From Collinsella sp. (lineage in GTDB: Bacteria > Actinomycetota > Coriobacteriia > Coriobacteriales > Coriobacteriaceae): a DNA stretch of 64,000 nt. How positions within the stretch are numbered: position 1 is the first letter of the stretch; every line of letters begins with the position of its first letter. Positions 26,933 through 34,554 of the stretch are shown here, in pieces. The stretch lies in the NCBI GenBank assembly GCA_031296755.1, contig JAUMMZ010000047.1, forward strand, positions 32,288 to 96,287. The letters run 5' to 3'. The notes under the pieces are model-generated. The model was given only the letters and a program-made list of their open reading frames with translations. It did not search any database and was not told the origin of the DNA. The position numbers and the translations under genes were made by a program.

Positions 26933-27112
26933 TTATCCAAAGAGCCCGCCGAACAGTCCGCGGCGGCGCTTGTCTTGCTTTTTCGAAGCGTCACCCTGAG
27001 TTTTCTTGTCCTGCCGCATCTTACGGTCCTGTTCCAGCTCATCGTCATCGAGTAGCACATCCCACTCAAACGGATCATCTGCCAGATCAAACAGGTCATC
27101 GTCATCAAACAT
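26933..27112 (-). CDS. Small acidic/basic hypothetical protein
   Basis: 59 residues from the ATG at 27112, chosen because ATGGAGG lies just before it; a second ATG at 27124 overlaps that ribosome site. The N-terminal half is very acidic (FDDDDLFDLADD), the C-terminal half is basic (KKQDKRRRG) and ends LFGGLFG. Such a charge-split peptide may bind a protein or nucleic-acid partner. It sits between the HIRAN gene and the phosphoesterase gene on the same strand. No family recognised. Confidence 0.55.
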   Translation of the reverse strand: MFDDDDLFDLADDPFEWDVLLDDDELEQDRKMRQDKKTQGDASKKQDKRRRGLFGGLFG

Positions 27113-27130
27113 GGCAGCCTCCATTGCCGA

Positions 27131-27457
27131 CTAGCGAGCATCCACCACGTAGAGCCCAACGCGCACCTGATGCCACGGGCTGCGCTCGGGGGCAACCTGT
27201 TGCACACGGGCCTCAAATACGTCCTCGTGGCCGTAATACATCATCAAGGACAGTGGGCCGACCTCGTTTCCCGGAACATAGCCAAGCTTGGTGTTGCCGT
27301 AATAAATCGCAACCGCCTCAGGGTCATGGGGATTATCGCGCTCGTCACACAGCGTCAGCTTATCGCCCGCTTTAAGATCGCCCAAGACCAAGGCGCCATC
27401 GGCATACTGAAATCCTGCAATGTGAAATGACAGAAGAACACGCGAAGGCTCGTACAT
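27131..27457 (-). CDS. Stand-alone HIRAN-domain protein
   Basis: 108 residues that make up essentially one HIRAN domain: FHIAGFQYADG, then LTLCDERDNPHDPEAVAIYY and LGYVPGNEVGPL. HIRAN domains bind DNA ends or damaged DNA and are usually fused to helicases or nucleases; short stand-alone forms also occur. The ATG at 27457 follows an AGAGGAGC site. First gene of the run leading to the metallophosphoesterase, so a link to nucleic-acid repair is possible but inferred. Confidence 0.8.
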   Translation of the reverse strand: MYEPSRVLLSFHIAGFQYADGALVLGDLKAGDKLTLCDERDNPHDPEAVAIYYGNTKLGYVPGNEVGPLSLMMYYGHEDVFEARVQQVAPERSPWHQVRVGLYVVDAR

Positions 27458-27693
27458 AGCAGCTCCTCTAACGGCCGGATAAACCGGTGTGTAACCTTAT
27501 TGAGAAGTCTACGGTCCCGTGCGGACACAAATACATCCTGTCTGCGTCCTTCAATCGTTTGCCTCAACGCTTGCGCGACAGAACGCTTGCAGATAAGATA
27601 GGAACACGGATGGCACCCGTTGCCGCGGGTCTTGCCAACTCCGATACACGTTTTCATCGTGAGAAGTGGCCGTCTTCGCTTACGCGGGGGCGG

Positions 27694-27777
27694 CTATTTC
27701 ATTCGGCCGATAAACAGACCGAGTTCGATAGCCGCAATCAACAACGCCAATAACGAAATAACATCGCTTACGTTCAT
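27694..27777 (-). CDS. 27-residue hydrophobic peptide, type I toxin-like
   Basis: A short frame starts with ATG at 27777 after AGAAGGGATTTGGT. It encodes 27 residues: a polar start (MNVSDV), a single hydrophobic helix (ISLLALLIAAIELGLFIG) and a basic end (RMK). The layout matches the short holin-like toxins of type I toxin-antitoxin pairs. After the stop the minus strand reads CCGCCCCCGC, and GC-rich sequence that could fold lies downstream, where such loci often encode an antisense RNA. The antitoxin RNA is not proven. It could instead be a small regulatory membrane peptide. Confidence 0.5.
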   Translation of the reverse strand: MNVSDVISLLALLIAAIELGLFIGRMK

Positions 27778-27840
27778 ACCAAATCCCTTCTAAAGGGAGT
27801 TGGCCCATCCGTGCTCCATAACAGTAGTCTAACGCAAAAT

Positions 27841-27874
27841 GCAGGTAATAGGAACACTTGTTCGTATTACCTGC
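27841..27874 (-). terminator. Terminator after the aldehyde dehydrogenase gene
   Basis: Arms GCAGGTAATA and TATTACCTGC with an inner GAAC/GTTC pairing make a long hairpin. On the minus strand it is followed by ATTTTG. Confidence 0.75.
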
Positions 27875-27882
27875 GCCCTTTT

Positions 27883-29262
27883 CTAATGCACAAACATGCG
27901 CACGAATTTGTGCTTCCAGCTTGCGTAGGGCGCATACCGAAACGGCACGTCCAGCCAGGTTGCCTTGTTCACGATACTCTTCTTGTGGCTAAACGTATCG
28001 AAGCTCTCGCGGCCATGGTACTGTCCCATGCCGCTCGCGCCCATGCCGCCAAAGCCCATATGACTCGTAGCCAGATGCATGATGGTATCGTTAACGCAGC
28101 CGCCGCCAAAGGGCACGTAGCGCACAAAGCGCTGCTGAACCTCGCGATCCTGACTAAAGATATACAGGGCCAGCGGCGTCGGACGATCCGTAATAAACGC
28201 TTCGGCCTCGTCAAGGCTCTCAAACGTCAGCACTGGCAAAATGGGGCCGAAGATCTCCTCCTGCATCACGGCGTCATTGGGGGACACGCCGTCCAAAATC
28301 GTCGGCTCGATCTTGAGCGAGGCCTCGCGCGCGGTACCTCCCAGCACGACCTTATCGGGATCGATCAGCCCGCGCACGCGCGCAAAATGCTTGGCGTTGA
28401 CAATATGACCGTAGTCCTCGTTATCGAGCGGATACTCGCCAAACATACGGCGGACCTCCTCCTTGATGAGGCCCAGCAGCTCGTCGTGCACGCGCGTATC
28501 GACCAGCAGGTAGTCGGGCGCCACGCAGGTCTGCCCCACGTTGAGCCATTTACCAAAGGCGATACGCCGTGCCGCAACCTTCAAGTTTGCCGTCGCATCC
28601 ACGATGCAGGGACTCTTTCCGCCCAGCTCAAGCGTCACAGGCGTAAGGTTTTTACTTGCGCGCTCCATAACGAGTTTGCCGACCGGAACGCTACCGGTAA
28701 AGAAGATCTTGTCCCAGTGCTCATCGAGCAGCGCTTCGTTCTCGGCGCGCCCGCCCTCGACAACCGTCACCAGGCGCGGATCAAATGCCTCTTCACAGAT
28801 TTGCCTGAGCACCGCGCTCGATGCCGGAGCATAGGCGCTCGGCTTGATGACCACGGTATTGCCCGCGGCAAGGGCGCCAGCGAGCGGCTCGAGCGTCAGC
28901 AAAAACGGATAGTTCCAGGGCGCCATGATGAGCGTGACGCCATAGGGCACGGTTTGCGTTTTGCACACGCTCACGGCGTTAGCGAGGTCGCACGGACGCA
29001 GGCGCGGACGACTCCATCGGGCCACATGCGCAATCTGATGTCGAATCTCGGAAAGCGATGTGCCAATCTCGCACATATAGGCCTCGTCATGCGACTTTCC
29101 CAAATCGGTCTTGAGCGCATGAGCGATATCGGCCTCGTGGGCCCGCACCGCATCGCGCAGGCGCACCAGTGCGCGACGTCGAGCATCGACATCAAACGTG
29201 GCGTGCGTCTTAAAGTAGGCGCGCTGATCGCCGACGATGCGCGCAATTTCCTCGGTGTTCAT
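27883..29262 (-). CDS. NAD(P)-dependent aldehyde dehydrogenase
   Basis: 459 residues, the length of class 3-like ALDHs. Motifs: MAPWNYPFLLTLEPLAGALAAGN, FFTGSVPVGK (nucleotide binding), the catalytic Glu in TLELGGKSP and the catalytic Cys in GQTCVAPDY. It oxidises aldehydes to acids, or the reverse. It lies 9 bases behind the iron-containing alcohol dehydrogenase on the same strand, so the operon converts alcohols, aldehydes and acids. No microcompartment genes are nearby. ATG at 29262 follows AGGAGGGTGCC. Confidence 0.9.
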   Translation of the reverse strand: MNTEEIARIVGDQRAYFKTHATFDVDARRRALVRLRDAVRAHEADIAHALKTDLGKSHDEAYMCEIGTSLSEIRHQIAHVARWSRPRLRPCDLANAVSVCKTQTVPYGVTLIMAPWNYPFLLTLEPLAGALAAGNTVVIKPSAYAPASSAVLRQICEEAFDPRLVTVVEGGRAENEALLDEHWDKIFFTGSVPVGKLVMERASKNLTPVTLELGGKSPCIVDATANLKVAARRIAFGKWLNVGQTCVAPDYLLVDTRVHDELLGLIKEEVRRMFGEYPLDNEDYGHIVNAKHFARVRGLIDPDKVVLGGTAREASLKIEPTILDGVSPNDAVMQEEIFGPILPVLTFESLDEAEAFITDRPTPLALYIFSQDREVQQRFVRYVPFGGGCVNDTIMHLATSHMGFGGMGASGMGQYHGRESFDTFSHKKSIVNKATWLDVPFRYAPYASWKHKFVRMFVH

Positions 29263-29271
29263 GGCACCCTC

Positions 29272-30492
29272 CTAGTTCTCGTCCTCAAACATACCACCCG
29301 CGACGACCTCGTACATATGCTCGAGCTCCGAGCGGTCCATCAAAAGTGGAACGGGGTACAGGGGATTGGCCTCGGCATCGGCATGGGCCGCCATTTGCGG
29401 AATATCGGAGCGGCGAATACCCGAGACATATTTGGGGATTCCCAGGGCCTCGTTCATGCGGTCGACCCAATCGATAAAGGCCTCGACCGCAAGACTGTCC
29501 TGCGCGGTAGCCGGCGCAATGCCCGCCATGCGAGCAAGATCGGCAAGCTTGGGGGCGGCGGCGTCACCATAAGCGCGAAGCATGTGCGGCAGGATGATCG
29601 CGTTGGCCAAACCGTGCGGAATTCCGTATCGGCCGCCCAAACTGTGCGCGATGGCATGCACATATCCGACATAGGAGCGGGTAAACGCAACGCCCGCCTT
29701 ATACGCCGCCAAAAGCATATTGCGACGCGCACGCATGTCGTCGCCATGCTCATAGGCCTCGAGCAAATTGTCGTGGATGAGCTGCACCGCCTGTCGCGCC
29801 ATCTTGCGCGTATAGGGCGTGGTGCTTCGCCCGATAAACGCCTCGACGGCATGCGTCAGGGCGTCCATGCCCGTCTGCCCCGTAATGGAGGCGGGCAGAC
29901 CGCGCGTAAACTCGGGGTCGTGCGCCGCAAAGCGCGGGATAAGCACAAAGTCGTTAATGGGATACTTGTAGCGCGTCTCGTCATCGGTAATTACCGCCGC
30001 AAGCGTGACCTCGCTCCCCGTGCCCGCCGTGGTGGGAACGGCGATGAGCAACGGCAGGCGACGATGAATCCGCAGCAGCCCGCGCATCTTGTTGATGGGC
30101 TTGCTTGGCTGCGCAATGCGTGCGCCCACGCCCTTGGCGCAGTCCATGGCTGATCCTCCGCCAAAACCGATAATGGCCTGGCAGGCGCGCTCTCGATACA
30201 GGGACGCCGCCTCCTCCACATTCGAGACCGTGGGGTTCGCACGCGTTTCGGCATAGACCGTAACGCCAATCCCCTGAGCCGTAAGCGCACGCTCGAGTGA
30301 TGCCGTGAGTCCCAAACGTGCAATACCGGGATCCGTCACGATAAGGACCTTCTGGATCGAGCGCTTTTGAAGCACCGCGGGCACATCCTCGGCATGCTCT
30401 AAAATGCGCGGCTCGGTATAGGGCAGGATCGGCAATGCAATGCGAAAAACCGTCTGATATGTTCGGCACCAGGCACGACGGGCTAGATGCAT
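29272..30492 (-). CDS. Iron-containing alcohol dehydrogenase
   Basis: 406 residues, a full-length group III alcohol dehydrogenase. The dinucleotide loop is GFGGGSAMDCAKG; the next motif is PTTAGTGSEVT; the metal ligands lie in GMDALTHAVEAF, HAIAHSLGG and IPHGLANA. The ATG at 30492 follows AAGGAG. First gene of a two-gene operon with the aldehyde dehydrogenase. The upstream region holds two TCAACA-type inverted repeats that may bind a regulator. Substrate specificity cannot be read from sequence. Confidence 0.9.
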   Translation of the reverse strand: MHLARRAWCRTYQTVFRIALPILPYTEPRILEHAEDVPAVLQKRSIQKVLIVTDPGIARLGLTASLERALTAQGIGVTVYAETRANPTVSNVEEAASLYRERACQAIIGFGGGSAMDCAKGVGARIAQPSKPINKMRGLLRIHRRLPLLIAVPTTAGTGSEVTLAAVITDDETRYKYPINDFVLIPRFAAHDPEFTRGLPASITGQTGMDALTHAVEAFIGRSTTPYTRKMARQAVQLIHDNLLEAYEHGDDMRARRNMLLAAYKAGVAFTRSYVGYVHAIAHSLGGRYGIPHGLANAIILPHMLRAYGDAAAPKLADLARMAGIAPATAQDSLAVEAFIDWVDRMNEALGIPKYVSGIRRSDIPQMAAHADAEANPLYPVPLLMDRSELEHMYEVVAGGMFEDEN

Positions 30493-30510
30493 AAAGGAAA
30501 CTCCTTCATT

Positions 30511-30526
30511 TGTTGATAGATCAACA
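30511..30526. promoter_or_regulatory. Palindromic operator candidate upstream of the alcohol dehydrogenase operon
   Basis: TGTTGATAGATCAACA is a perfect 7-base inverted repeat with a 2-base spacer, 19 bases upstream of the start codon. A related half site (TCAATCAACA) lies at 30581-30590. It overlaps where the promoter should be, so a repressor site is likely. Confidence 0.5.
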
Positions 30527-30635
30527 TTTGCTCGCCCGATTGTACTCAGCGGCGGTCAAAGACGGCCTGCCAATCGTTAATCAATCAACATCTTCATATC
30601 TCAAATTGTTTTATTAAAAATCATTCCTAATAGGC

Positions 30636-30663
30636 TTCACATTTGGTTTCATTTATGGATAAT
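30636..30663 (+). promoter_or_regulatory. Probable promoter of the rubrerythrin gene
   Basis: TTCACA (30636-30641) and GATAAT (30658-30663), spaced by 16 bases, with an AT-rich stretch just upstream like an UP element. It lies about 85 bases before the start codon. Confidence 0.4.
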
Positions 30664-30747
30664 AGAACTCGTCAAGACGCACGTCCGGAGAGGGCCCTTA
30701 CGGGACCGGACGAGCGCACAATCGCCATCGATCGAAAGGATCGAATC

Positions 30748-31308
30748 ATGAAGTTTGTTTGCCCCGTTTGCGGTTATGTGGAAGAGTTCGACGGCGACCA
30801 GCTGCCCGAGGACTTCAAGTGCCCCCAGTGCGGCGTTCCCGGTTCTCGTTTCCTGAAGCAGGAGGAGGGCCAGCTCGAGTGGGCTGCCGAGCACGTCGTG
30901 GGCGTCGCCAAGATGGAGGGCGTCTCTGAGGACATCGTTGCCGACCTGCGCGCCAACTTTGAGGGCGAGTGCTCCGAGGTCGGTATGTACCTGGCCATGG
31001 CTCGCGTCGCCCATCGCGAGGGCTATCCCGAGATCGGCCTGTACTGGGAGAAAGCTGCCCACGAGGAGGCCGAGCATGCCGCCAAGTTCGCTGAGCTCCT
31101 GGGCGAGGTCGTGACCGACTCCACCAAGAAGAACCTCGAGATGCGCGTTGAGGCCGAGAACGGCGCCACCGCCGGCAAGACCGATCTTGCTAAGCGCGCC
31201 AAGGCCGCTGGCCTCGATGCCATCCACGACACCGTGCACGAGATGGCTCGCGACGAGGCCCGCCACGGCAAGGCTTTCGCCGGCCTGCTCAAGCGCTACT
31301 TTGGCTAA
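30748..31308 (+). CDS. Reverse rubrerythrin (N-terminal rubredoxin domain, ferritin-like diiron domain)
   Basis: 186 residues. An N-terminal rubredoxin-like domain carries CPVCGY and CPQCGVPGS for one iron; the ferritin-like domain follows with EGECSEVGMYLAMARVA, HEEAEHAAKFAELLGE and the C-terminal DEARHGKAF for the diiron centre. In classical rubrerythrin the order is opposite, so this is a reverse rubrerythrin, an NADH-dependent peroxide/oxygen-reducing enzyme in anaerobes. The start is ATG at 30748 after GAAAGGA. Codon use is very regular, as in highly expressed genes. Own promoter and terminator. Confidence 0.92.
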   Translation: MKFVCPVCGYVEEFDGDQLPEDFKCPQCGVPGSRFLKQEEGQLEWAAEHVVGVAKMEGVSEDIVADLRANFEGECSEVGMYLAMARVAHREGYPEIGLYWEKAAHEEAEHAAKFAELLGEVVTDSTKKNLEMRVEAENGATAGKTDLAKRAKAAGLDAIHDTVHEMARDEARHGKAFAGLLKRYFG

Positions 31309-31342
31309 GCCAACCGCCTGAGACATAACCTCTAGCTTGATG

Positions 31343-31373
31343 AGGCCCGGACCATATTGGTTCGGGCCTTTTT
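31343..31373 (+). terminator. Terminator of the rubrerythrin gene
   Basis: A hairpin with AGGCCCG arms and an inner ACC/GGT pairing, followed by a T run. Confidence 0.9.
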
Positions 31374-31439
31374 CGTGCCTCACAAACTTGTTAACTACCT
31401 GAAATAGGACCGCCTTCGGCATAGGTTTCTCGTCAAAAA

Positions 31440-31562
31440 CTAAGTGAGTAGACTTTTTGGAACTTGCCGAGCACGCCATCCATATTGCTTTATAAAGCCG
31501 CAGGTAAATGACTTGTTTCAAAACGGCCTGGTCGCCAAAGTGCTAAAAGCCTACTCACTTAG
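31440..31562 (+). repeat. Repeat A, copy 2 (123 bp)
   Basis: Starts CTAAGTGAGTAGAC and ends GCCTACTCACTTAG (13 of 14 bases inverted-repeat matches). Internal GCCGAGCA, GCCGCAGGTAAA, CTGGTCGCCAAAG are shared with copy 3. Its right end forms the last codons and stop of the leftward gene at 31551. Confidence 0.85.
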
Positions 31563-32678
31563 AACCGCAGCCGTCCACGATCGAGCCATTTTGTGTCTAG
31601 CGGGCATCTTTCCGTCGATTACTCCCAATTTTGTCCAGTCAACGAATAGTTCAGACCGGAGTAATGCCTCAGCCCTTTGCTCATCTGAGCTTTTATCACG
31701 ATATTCAGCATCGAGCATCCTGCATACGGTCTTAACGATCGCGCGGAATCTACCCTCATCGGATATCTGTCTGTGTGTCAGGAGAAGTACATCGTAGCCC
31801 ATGGCCTGAAGGGCCGTCATGCGGTCAGCGTCACGCAAGCCATCCCCTGCGCGTCCGTGCGAGGCCTTTCCCTGACATTCAATGGCCACCTGTCGCCTAC
31901 CGTCCGGTGAAGAAAGAAGTAGGTCGATATATACACGGGACTTTCCCACAATCGCTCGAGCATTTGTGTTTAGCATCACTTCAACATTAAGCTCTATGCC
32001 GCAAAAACCTTCGCCTCCCAGGGATCGCGGCAGTGCAAGTAGCAAATACGCCTCGACCTCAAAAGGCGACGCGGCACCCAATGGAACGAGTTGCGATACC
32101 GCCATAAATCTATTGCCGTAACGCATCCCGCAAACATCTGAACAAAAACGGTCAAGGTCTCCGCCCAAAACCAAAGCGTCTCGACGCCATAAATATGAGG
32201 CGGTGCCGTCCTCGGACGGGCAGCGCGCCCAACCGAACGTTGTCGAAATCGCACCCGAATCAATTGCACGCGAAAGCTCCGTCTCAAGTAACGCCGGCAG
32301 GGCACACACCGCAAACAAGCCACACATCTCCGCCAATACCAAAAGAAGCTGAAGATCCGTCAGATGCCGTGACATGATGAATGCCGTCAGTAGAGGAGAC
32401 GTAATCAAAAACCCATGCTCCGTTTCCAGTACGGATTCCCTGGGAAGCTCACCAAGAAACAGCCGCTGCCTAATGCTGGCAGGACAAGTCCGTTTGTTTC
32501 TTGTCTGAACCAATGTATACAACGGAAAACCGAGCGCGACCGCAGCCGTCGGGTTGCGGGCGAGATCATATCGCTGCCGGTCTTCTTCCGGTCGTGGAAG
32601 CGGCGGACACAGAGCGCGGACCTGAGGGGGCAAACGCCAGTACCTAAAAGCCGATATGTCACAAAGTAGATCTTTCAT
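31551..32678 (-). CDS. Putative PD-(D/E)XK/Vsr-like nuclease-fold protein, AbiEi/DUF559-like
   Basis: 375 residues, soluble, with no clear ribosome site at either ATG 32678 or GTG 32684. The C-terminal ~130 residues contain YIDLLLSSPDGRRQVAIECQG, then DADRMTALQAMGYDVLLLTHRQI, the strand-helix layout of DUF559/Vsr-like nuclease folds; the usual Lys after Glu is a Gln here, so activity is uncertain. The N-terminal part resembles the uncharacterised Coriobacteria proteins often labelled AbiEi-like. The gene lies between two directly repeated 123-bp elements, and the last residues (LSE-stop) come from one of them. Codon use is less biased than that of its neighbours, which suggests horizontal gain. 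Confidence 0.5.
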   Translation of the reverse strand: MKDLLCDISAFRYWRLPPQVRALCPPLPRPEEDRQRYDLARNPTAAVALGFPLYTLVQTRNKRTCPASIRQRLFLGELPRESVLETEHGFLITSPLLTAFIMSRHLTDLQLLLVLAEMCGLFAVCALPALLETELSRAIDSGAISTTFGWARCPSEDGTASYLWRRDALVLGGDLDRFCSDVCGMRYGNRFMAVSQLVPLGAASPFEVEAYLLLALPRSLGGEGFCGIELNVEVMLNTNARAIVGKSRVYIDLLLSSPDGRRQVAIECQGKASHGRAGDGLRDADRMTALQAMGYDVLLLTHRQISDEGRFRAIVKTVCRMLDAEYRDKSSDEQRAEALLRSELFVDWTKLGVIDGKMPARHKMARSWTAAVLSE

Positions 32679-32716
32679 AGGCACAGGAAAACACGAATTT
32701 CAACCCAGTCAGTCAC

Positions 32717-32827
32717 GCATTGGCGCGAACGCGCCAAAAATGGTGCCGAACGGACTGCCAAGTTTTCAACAGCCCTCCCCAACTGGCCAAAAGCTTGCCG
32801 AGAGCTGGACGAAGTTCTGTTGAAAAC
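32717..32827. repeat. Inverted repeats upstream of the nuclease-like gene
   Basis: TTGGCGCG/CGCGCCAA (about 32718-32735) is a tight palindrome. GTTTTCAACAG (32762-32772) and CTGTTGAAAAC (32817-32827) form an 11-base inverted repeat around a 44-base loop. They lie in the promoter region of the leftward gene and could be operators or the remains of an insertion. Confidence 0.45.
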
Positions 32828-32858
32828 CCCATTTTTTCTCATGCAGAAGCTTTGCGCG

Positions 32859-32981
32859 ACAAGTGAGTAGACTTTTTTGAACATCCCGAGCAGCCCGGTC
32901 ATCCTGCTTTTCAAAACCGCAGGTAGATAGCTTGTTACAAAACTGCCTGGTCGCCAAAGTTCCAAAAGCCTACTCACTTAG
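32859..32981 (+). repeat. Repeat A, copy 3 (123 bp)
   Basis: Same length as copies 1 and 2; left end AAGTGAGTAGAC is intact but the outermost two bases differ; right end GCCTACTCACTTAG is intact. The interior is closest to copy 2. Its right end encodes the LSE-stop end of the pdxR-like gene. Confidence 0.85.
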
Positions 32982-34409
32982 GTTGCAGAGTGCTCCCATT
33001 AGCTGCGATTCCAAGGTATTTAGCGCTTTTGAACTCAAATCGTCATACTGAACAAGAATTTGACTTGAGTTTTCAGGGACAAATGCGCCATCGGCACACC
33101 AATAACAGTCACTGATATCGACAAAAGGGATACTCGAGCGCGTGAGGGCCCGCACAAAAGAGCTTCCGCCCGCTCCGCGCTCCGCAACCACGGTGCAGTA
33201 AAGGCCCGCGTCTGCATGTTCGATCGAGACCTCCCCTGCCGGAAACGCTTTCCGCACAAGCGACGTCAGGCCATCACGCGCCTCGCGAGCACGAACGCGC
33301 ACGCGGTTCACATGTCGCTCGTAATCACCCGATTCCAGCAAACGCGCCAAAGCGACCTGGTCAACAGAGCTCACCGACGAGGCGTAGAAACCAAGGTTGC
33401 GCCTAAACCGCTCCATTAGCTCATCGGGCAACACCATATACGCCAAACGCAACGCCGATGAAAGGCTCTTCGAAAACGTGTTGGTGTAGATAACCGACTG
33501 GGCGGCATCGATCGACGCGAGCGCGGGAATCGGCTTGCCGGCAAGGCGAAACTCACAATCAAAGTCATCTTCGATGAGATACCGACCTGGTCGCTCGGCG
33601 GCCCAGCTCAGTAGCGCATAGCGACGCGCAATACTCGTCACAAGGCCGGTCGGATACTGATGAGACGGCATCAAGTGAAGGACATCGGTCCCGCTTTTCT
33701 GCAGAGTGCTCAAGTCCACGCCCTCATCATCCAACGGGATATGTCGTACTTGGCAGCCCATAGCCTGATAGATACGCGTCAGACGCAAATAGCCCGGGTC
33801 CTCAACGGCATACACCTTGTCGGCTCCAAGCAACTGAACCAACATGGTATCGAGCAGCTGGGCGCCTGCACCGATAACAATGTTGTTGGGGTCGACATTC
33901 ATGCCCCTTGTCCCACGCAGATGGTGAGCAATTGCGCGTCGCAGCCGAGCGGTGCCCTGCGCCGGTGCGGGCGAAAAGATTTCGCGCTCATCTTCGGATG
34001 CCAGCGTCGCCCGTAGTGCGCTTTGCCAAAGCCGCGCCGCCTCCAAAGCGGAAGGAGAAAGTGCATCGAACAGCTCGACCTGTCCGTTGACATCATGCGC
34101 GCTGAGGCCCACAGAGACGGTATCTCGGTCGATGCCCTGCGAAGCCAAAGGCAAAACCGGTGCATCCGGAAGCTTGCAAGCGTAGTAGCCACGACGCGGC
34201 ATTGAGCAAATATAGCCCTCGGCAAGTAACTGGCTATATGCATTCTCGATGGTAATGACACTGATTCCCAGATGACTGGCAAAGGCGCGCTTAGACGGAA
34301 GATGCTCCCCCGCCACAATACGTCCAGCAACAATATCATCTCGAATTTGCTGGTAAACATACTCATAAAGCGATGCTTCGCCGCGTTTTTCCAAATTGTA
34401 GTCAAGCAT
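32970..34409 (-). CDS. pdxR: MocR/PdxR-type GntR regulator with aminotransferase domain
   Basis: 479 residues. The N-terminus (about 1-75) is a GntR winged helix (YVYQQIRDDIVAGRIVAGE; LPSKRAFASHLGISVITIE). The rest is a fold-type I aminotransferase domain with the PLP lysine in NTFSKSLSS and the pattern LIEDDFDCEFR. Such MocR proteins sense PLP and control pdxST; here it lies divergently from pdxS, so PdxR is the likely identity. The ATG at 34409 follows AGGTGG; upstream ATG at 34442 lacks a site. The last residues LSE and the stop come from repeat A. Confidence 0.88.
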   Translation of the reverse strand: MLDYNLEKRGEASLYEYVYQQIRDDIVAGRIVAGEHLPSKRAFASHLGISVITIENAYSQLLAEGYICSMPRRGYYACKLPDAPVLPLASQGIDRDTVSVGLSAHDVNGQVELFDALSPSALEAARLWQSALRATLASEDEREIFSPAPAQGTARLRRAIAHHLRGTRGMNVDPNNIVIGAGAQLLDTMLVQLLGADKVYAVEDPGYLRLTRIYQAMGCQVRHIPLDDEGVDLSTLQKSGTDVLHLMPSHQYPTGLVTSIARRYALLSWAAERPGRYLIEDDFDCEFRLAGKPIPALASIDAAQSVIYTNTFSKSLSSALRLAYMVLPDELMERFRRNLGFYASSVSSVDQVALARLLESGDYERHVNRVRVRAREARDGLTSLVRKAFPAGEVSIEHADAGLYCTVVAERGAGGSSFVRALTRSSIPFVDISDCYWCADGAFVPENSSQILVQYDDLSSKALNTLESQLMGALCNLSE

Positions 34410-34420
34410 GAGTTTGCCAC

Positions 34421-34464
34421 CTGACCTTATCGAGCTGTTCAATCTGGTATTAGGCTGACCTTAT
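34421..34464. promoter_or_regulatory. Direct-repeat operator between pdxR and pdxS
   Basis: CTGACCTTAT occurs at 34421-34430 and again, identical, at 34455-34464. The 34-base step is close to three helical turns. PdxR/MocR regulators are known to bind direct repeats in such divergent promoters, so this is a probable PLP-responsive operator. Confidence 0.6.
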
Positions 34465-34554
34465 TATTATCTCGAAAACTGAGTATTTTGCCATACCCAG
34501 CTCCCCGATAGGATGTTCCGTCAAGCAATGCACATGCCAACCAAGGGAGCAACC

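Larger units (their letters stand above)
27458..27882. other. 425-base region between the HIRAN and aldehyde dehydrogenase genes
   Basis: Besides the small peptide gene at 27694-27777 and the terminator at 27841-27874 I see no supported gene. A plus-strand 88-codon frame in it has no ribosome site and an unlikely composition. GC content drops compared with flanking genes. Confidence 0.5.

Noticed and set aside
27487..27753. An 88-codon plus-strand frame in the gap before the aldehyde dehydrogenase
   Set aside because: No ribosome site, no recognisable family, and it is antisense to the better-supported 27-residue peptide.
27811..30153. A 780-codon plus-strand open frame antisense to the aldehyde and alcohol dehydrogenase genes
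   Set aside because: It mirrors two full-length conserved enzymes on the minus strand; its protein is Arg/His-rich with no domain. High GC suppresses stop codons.
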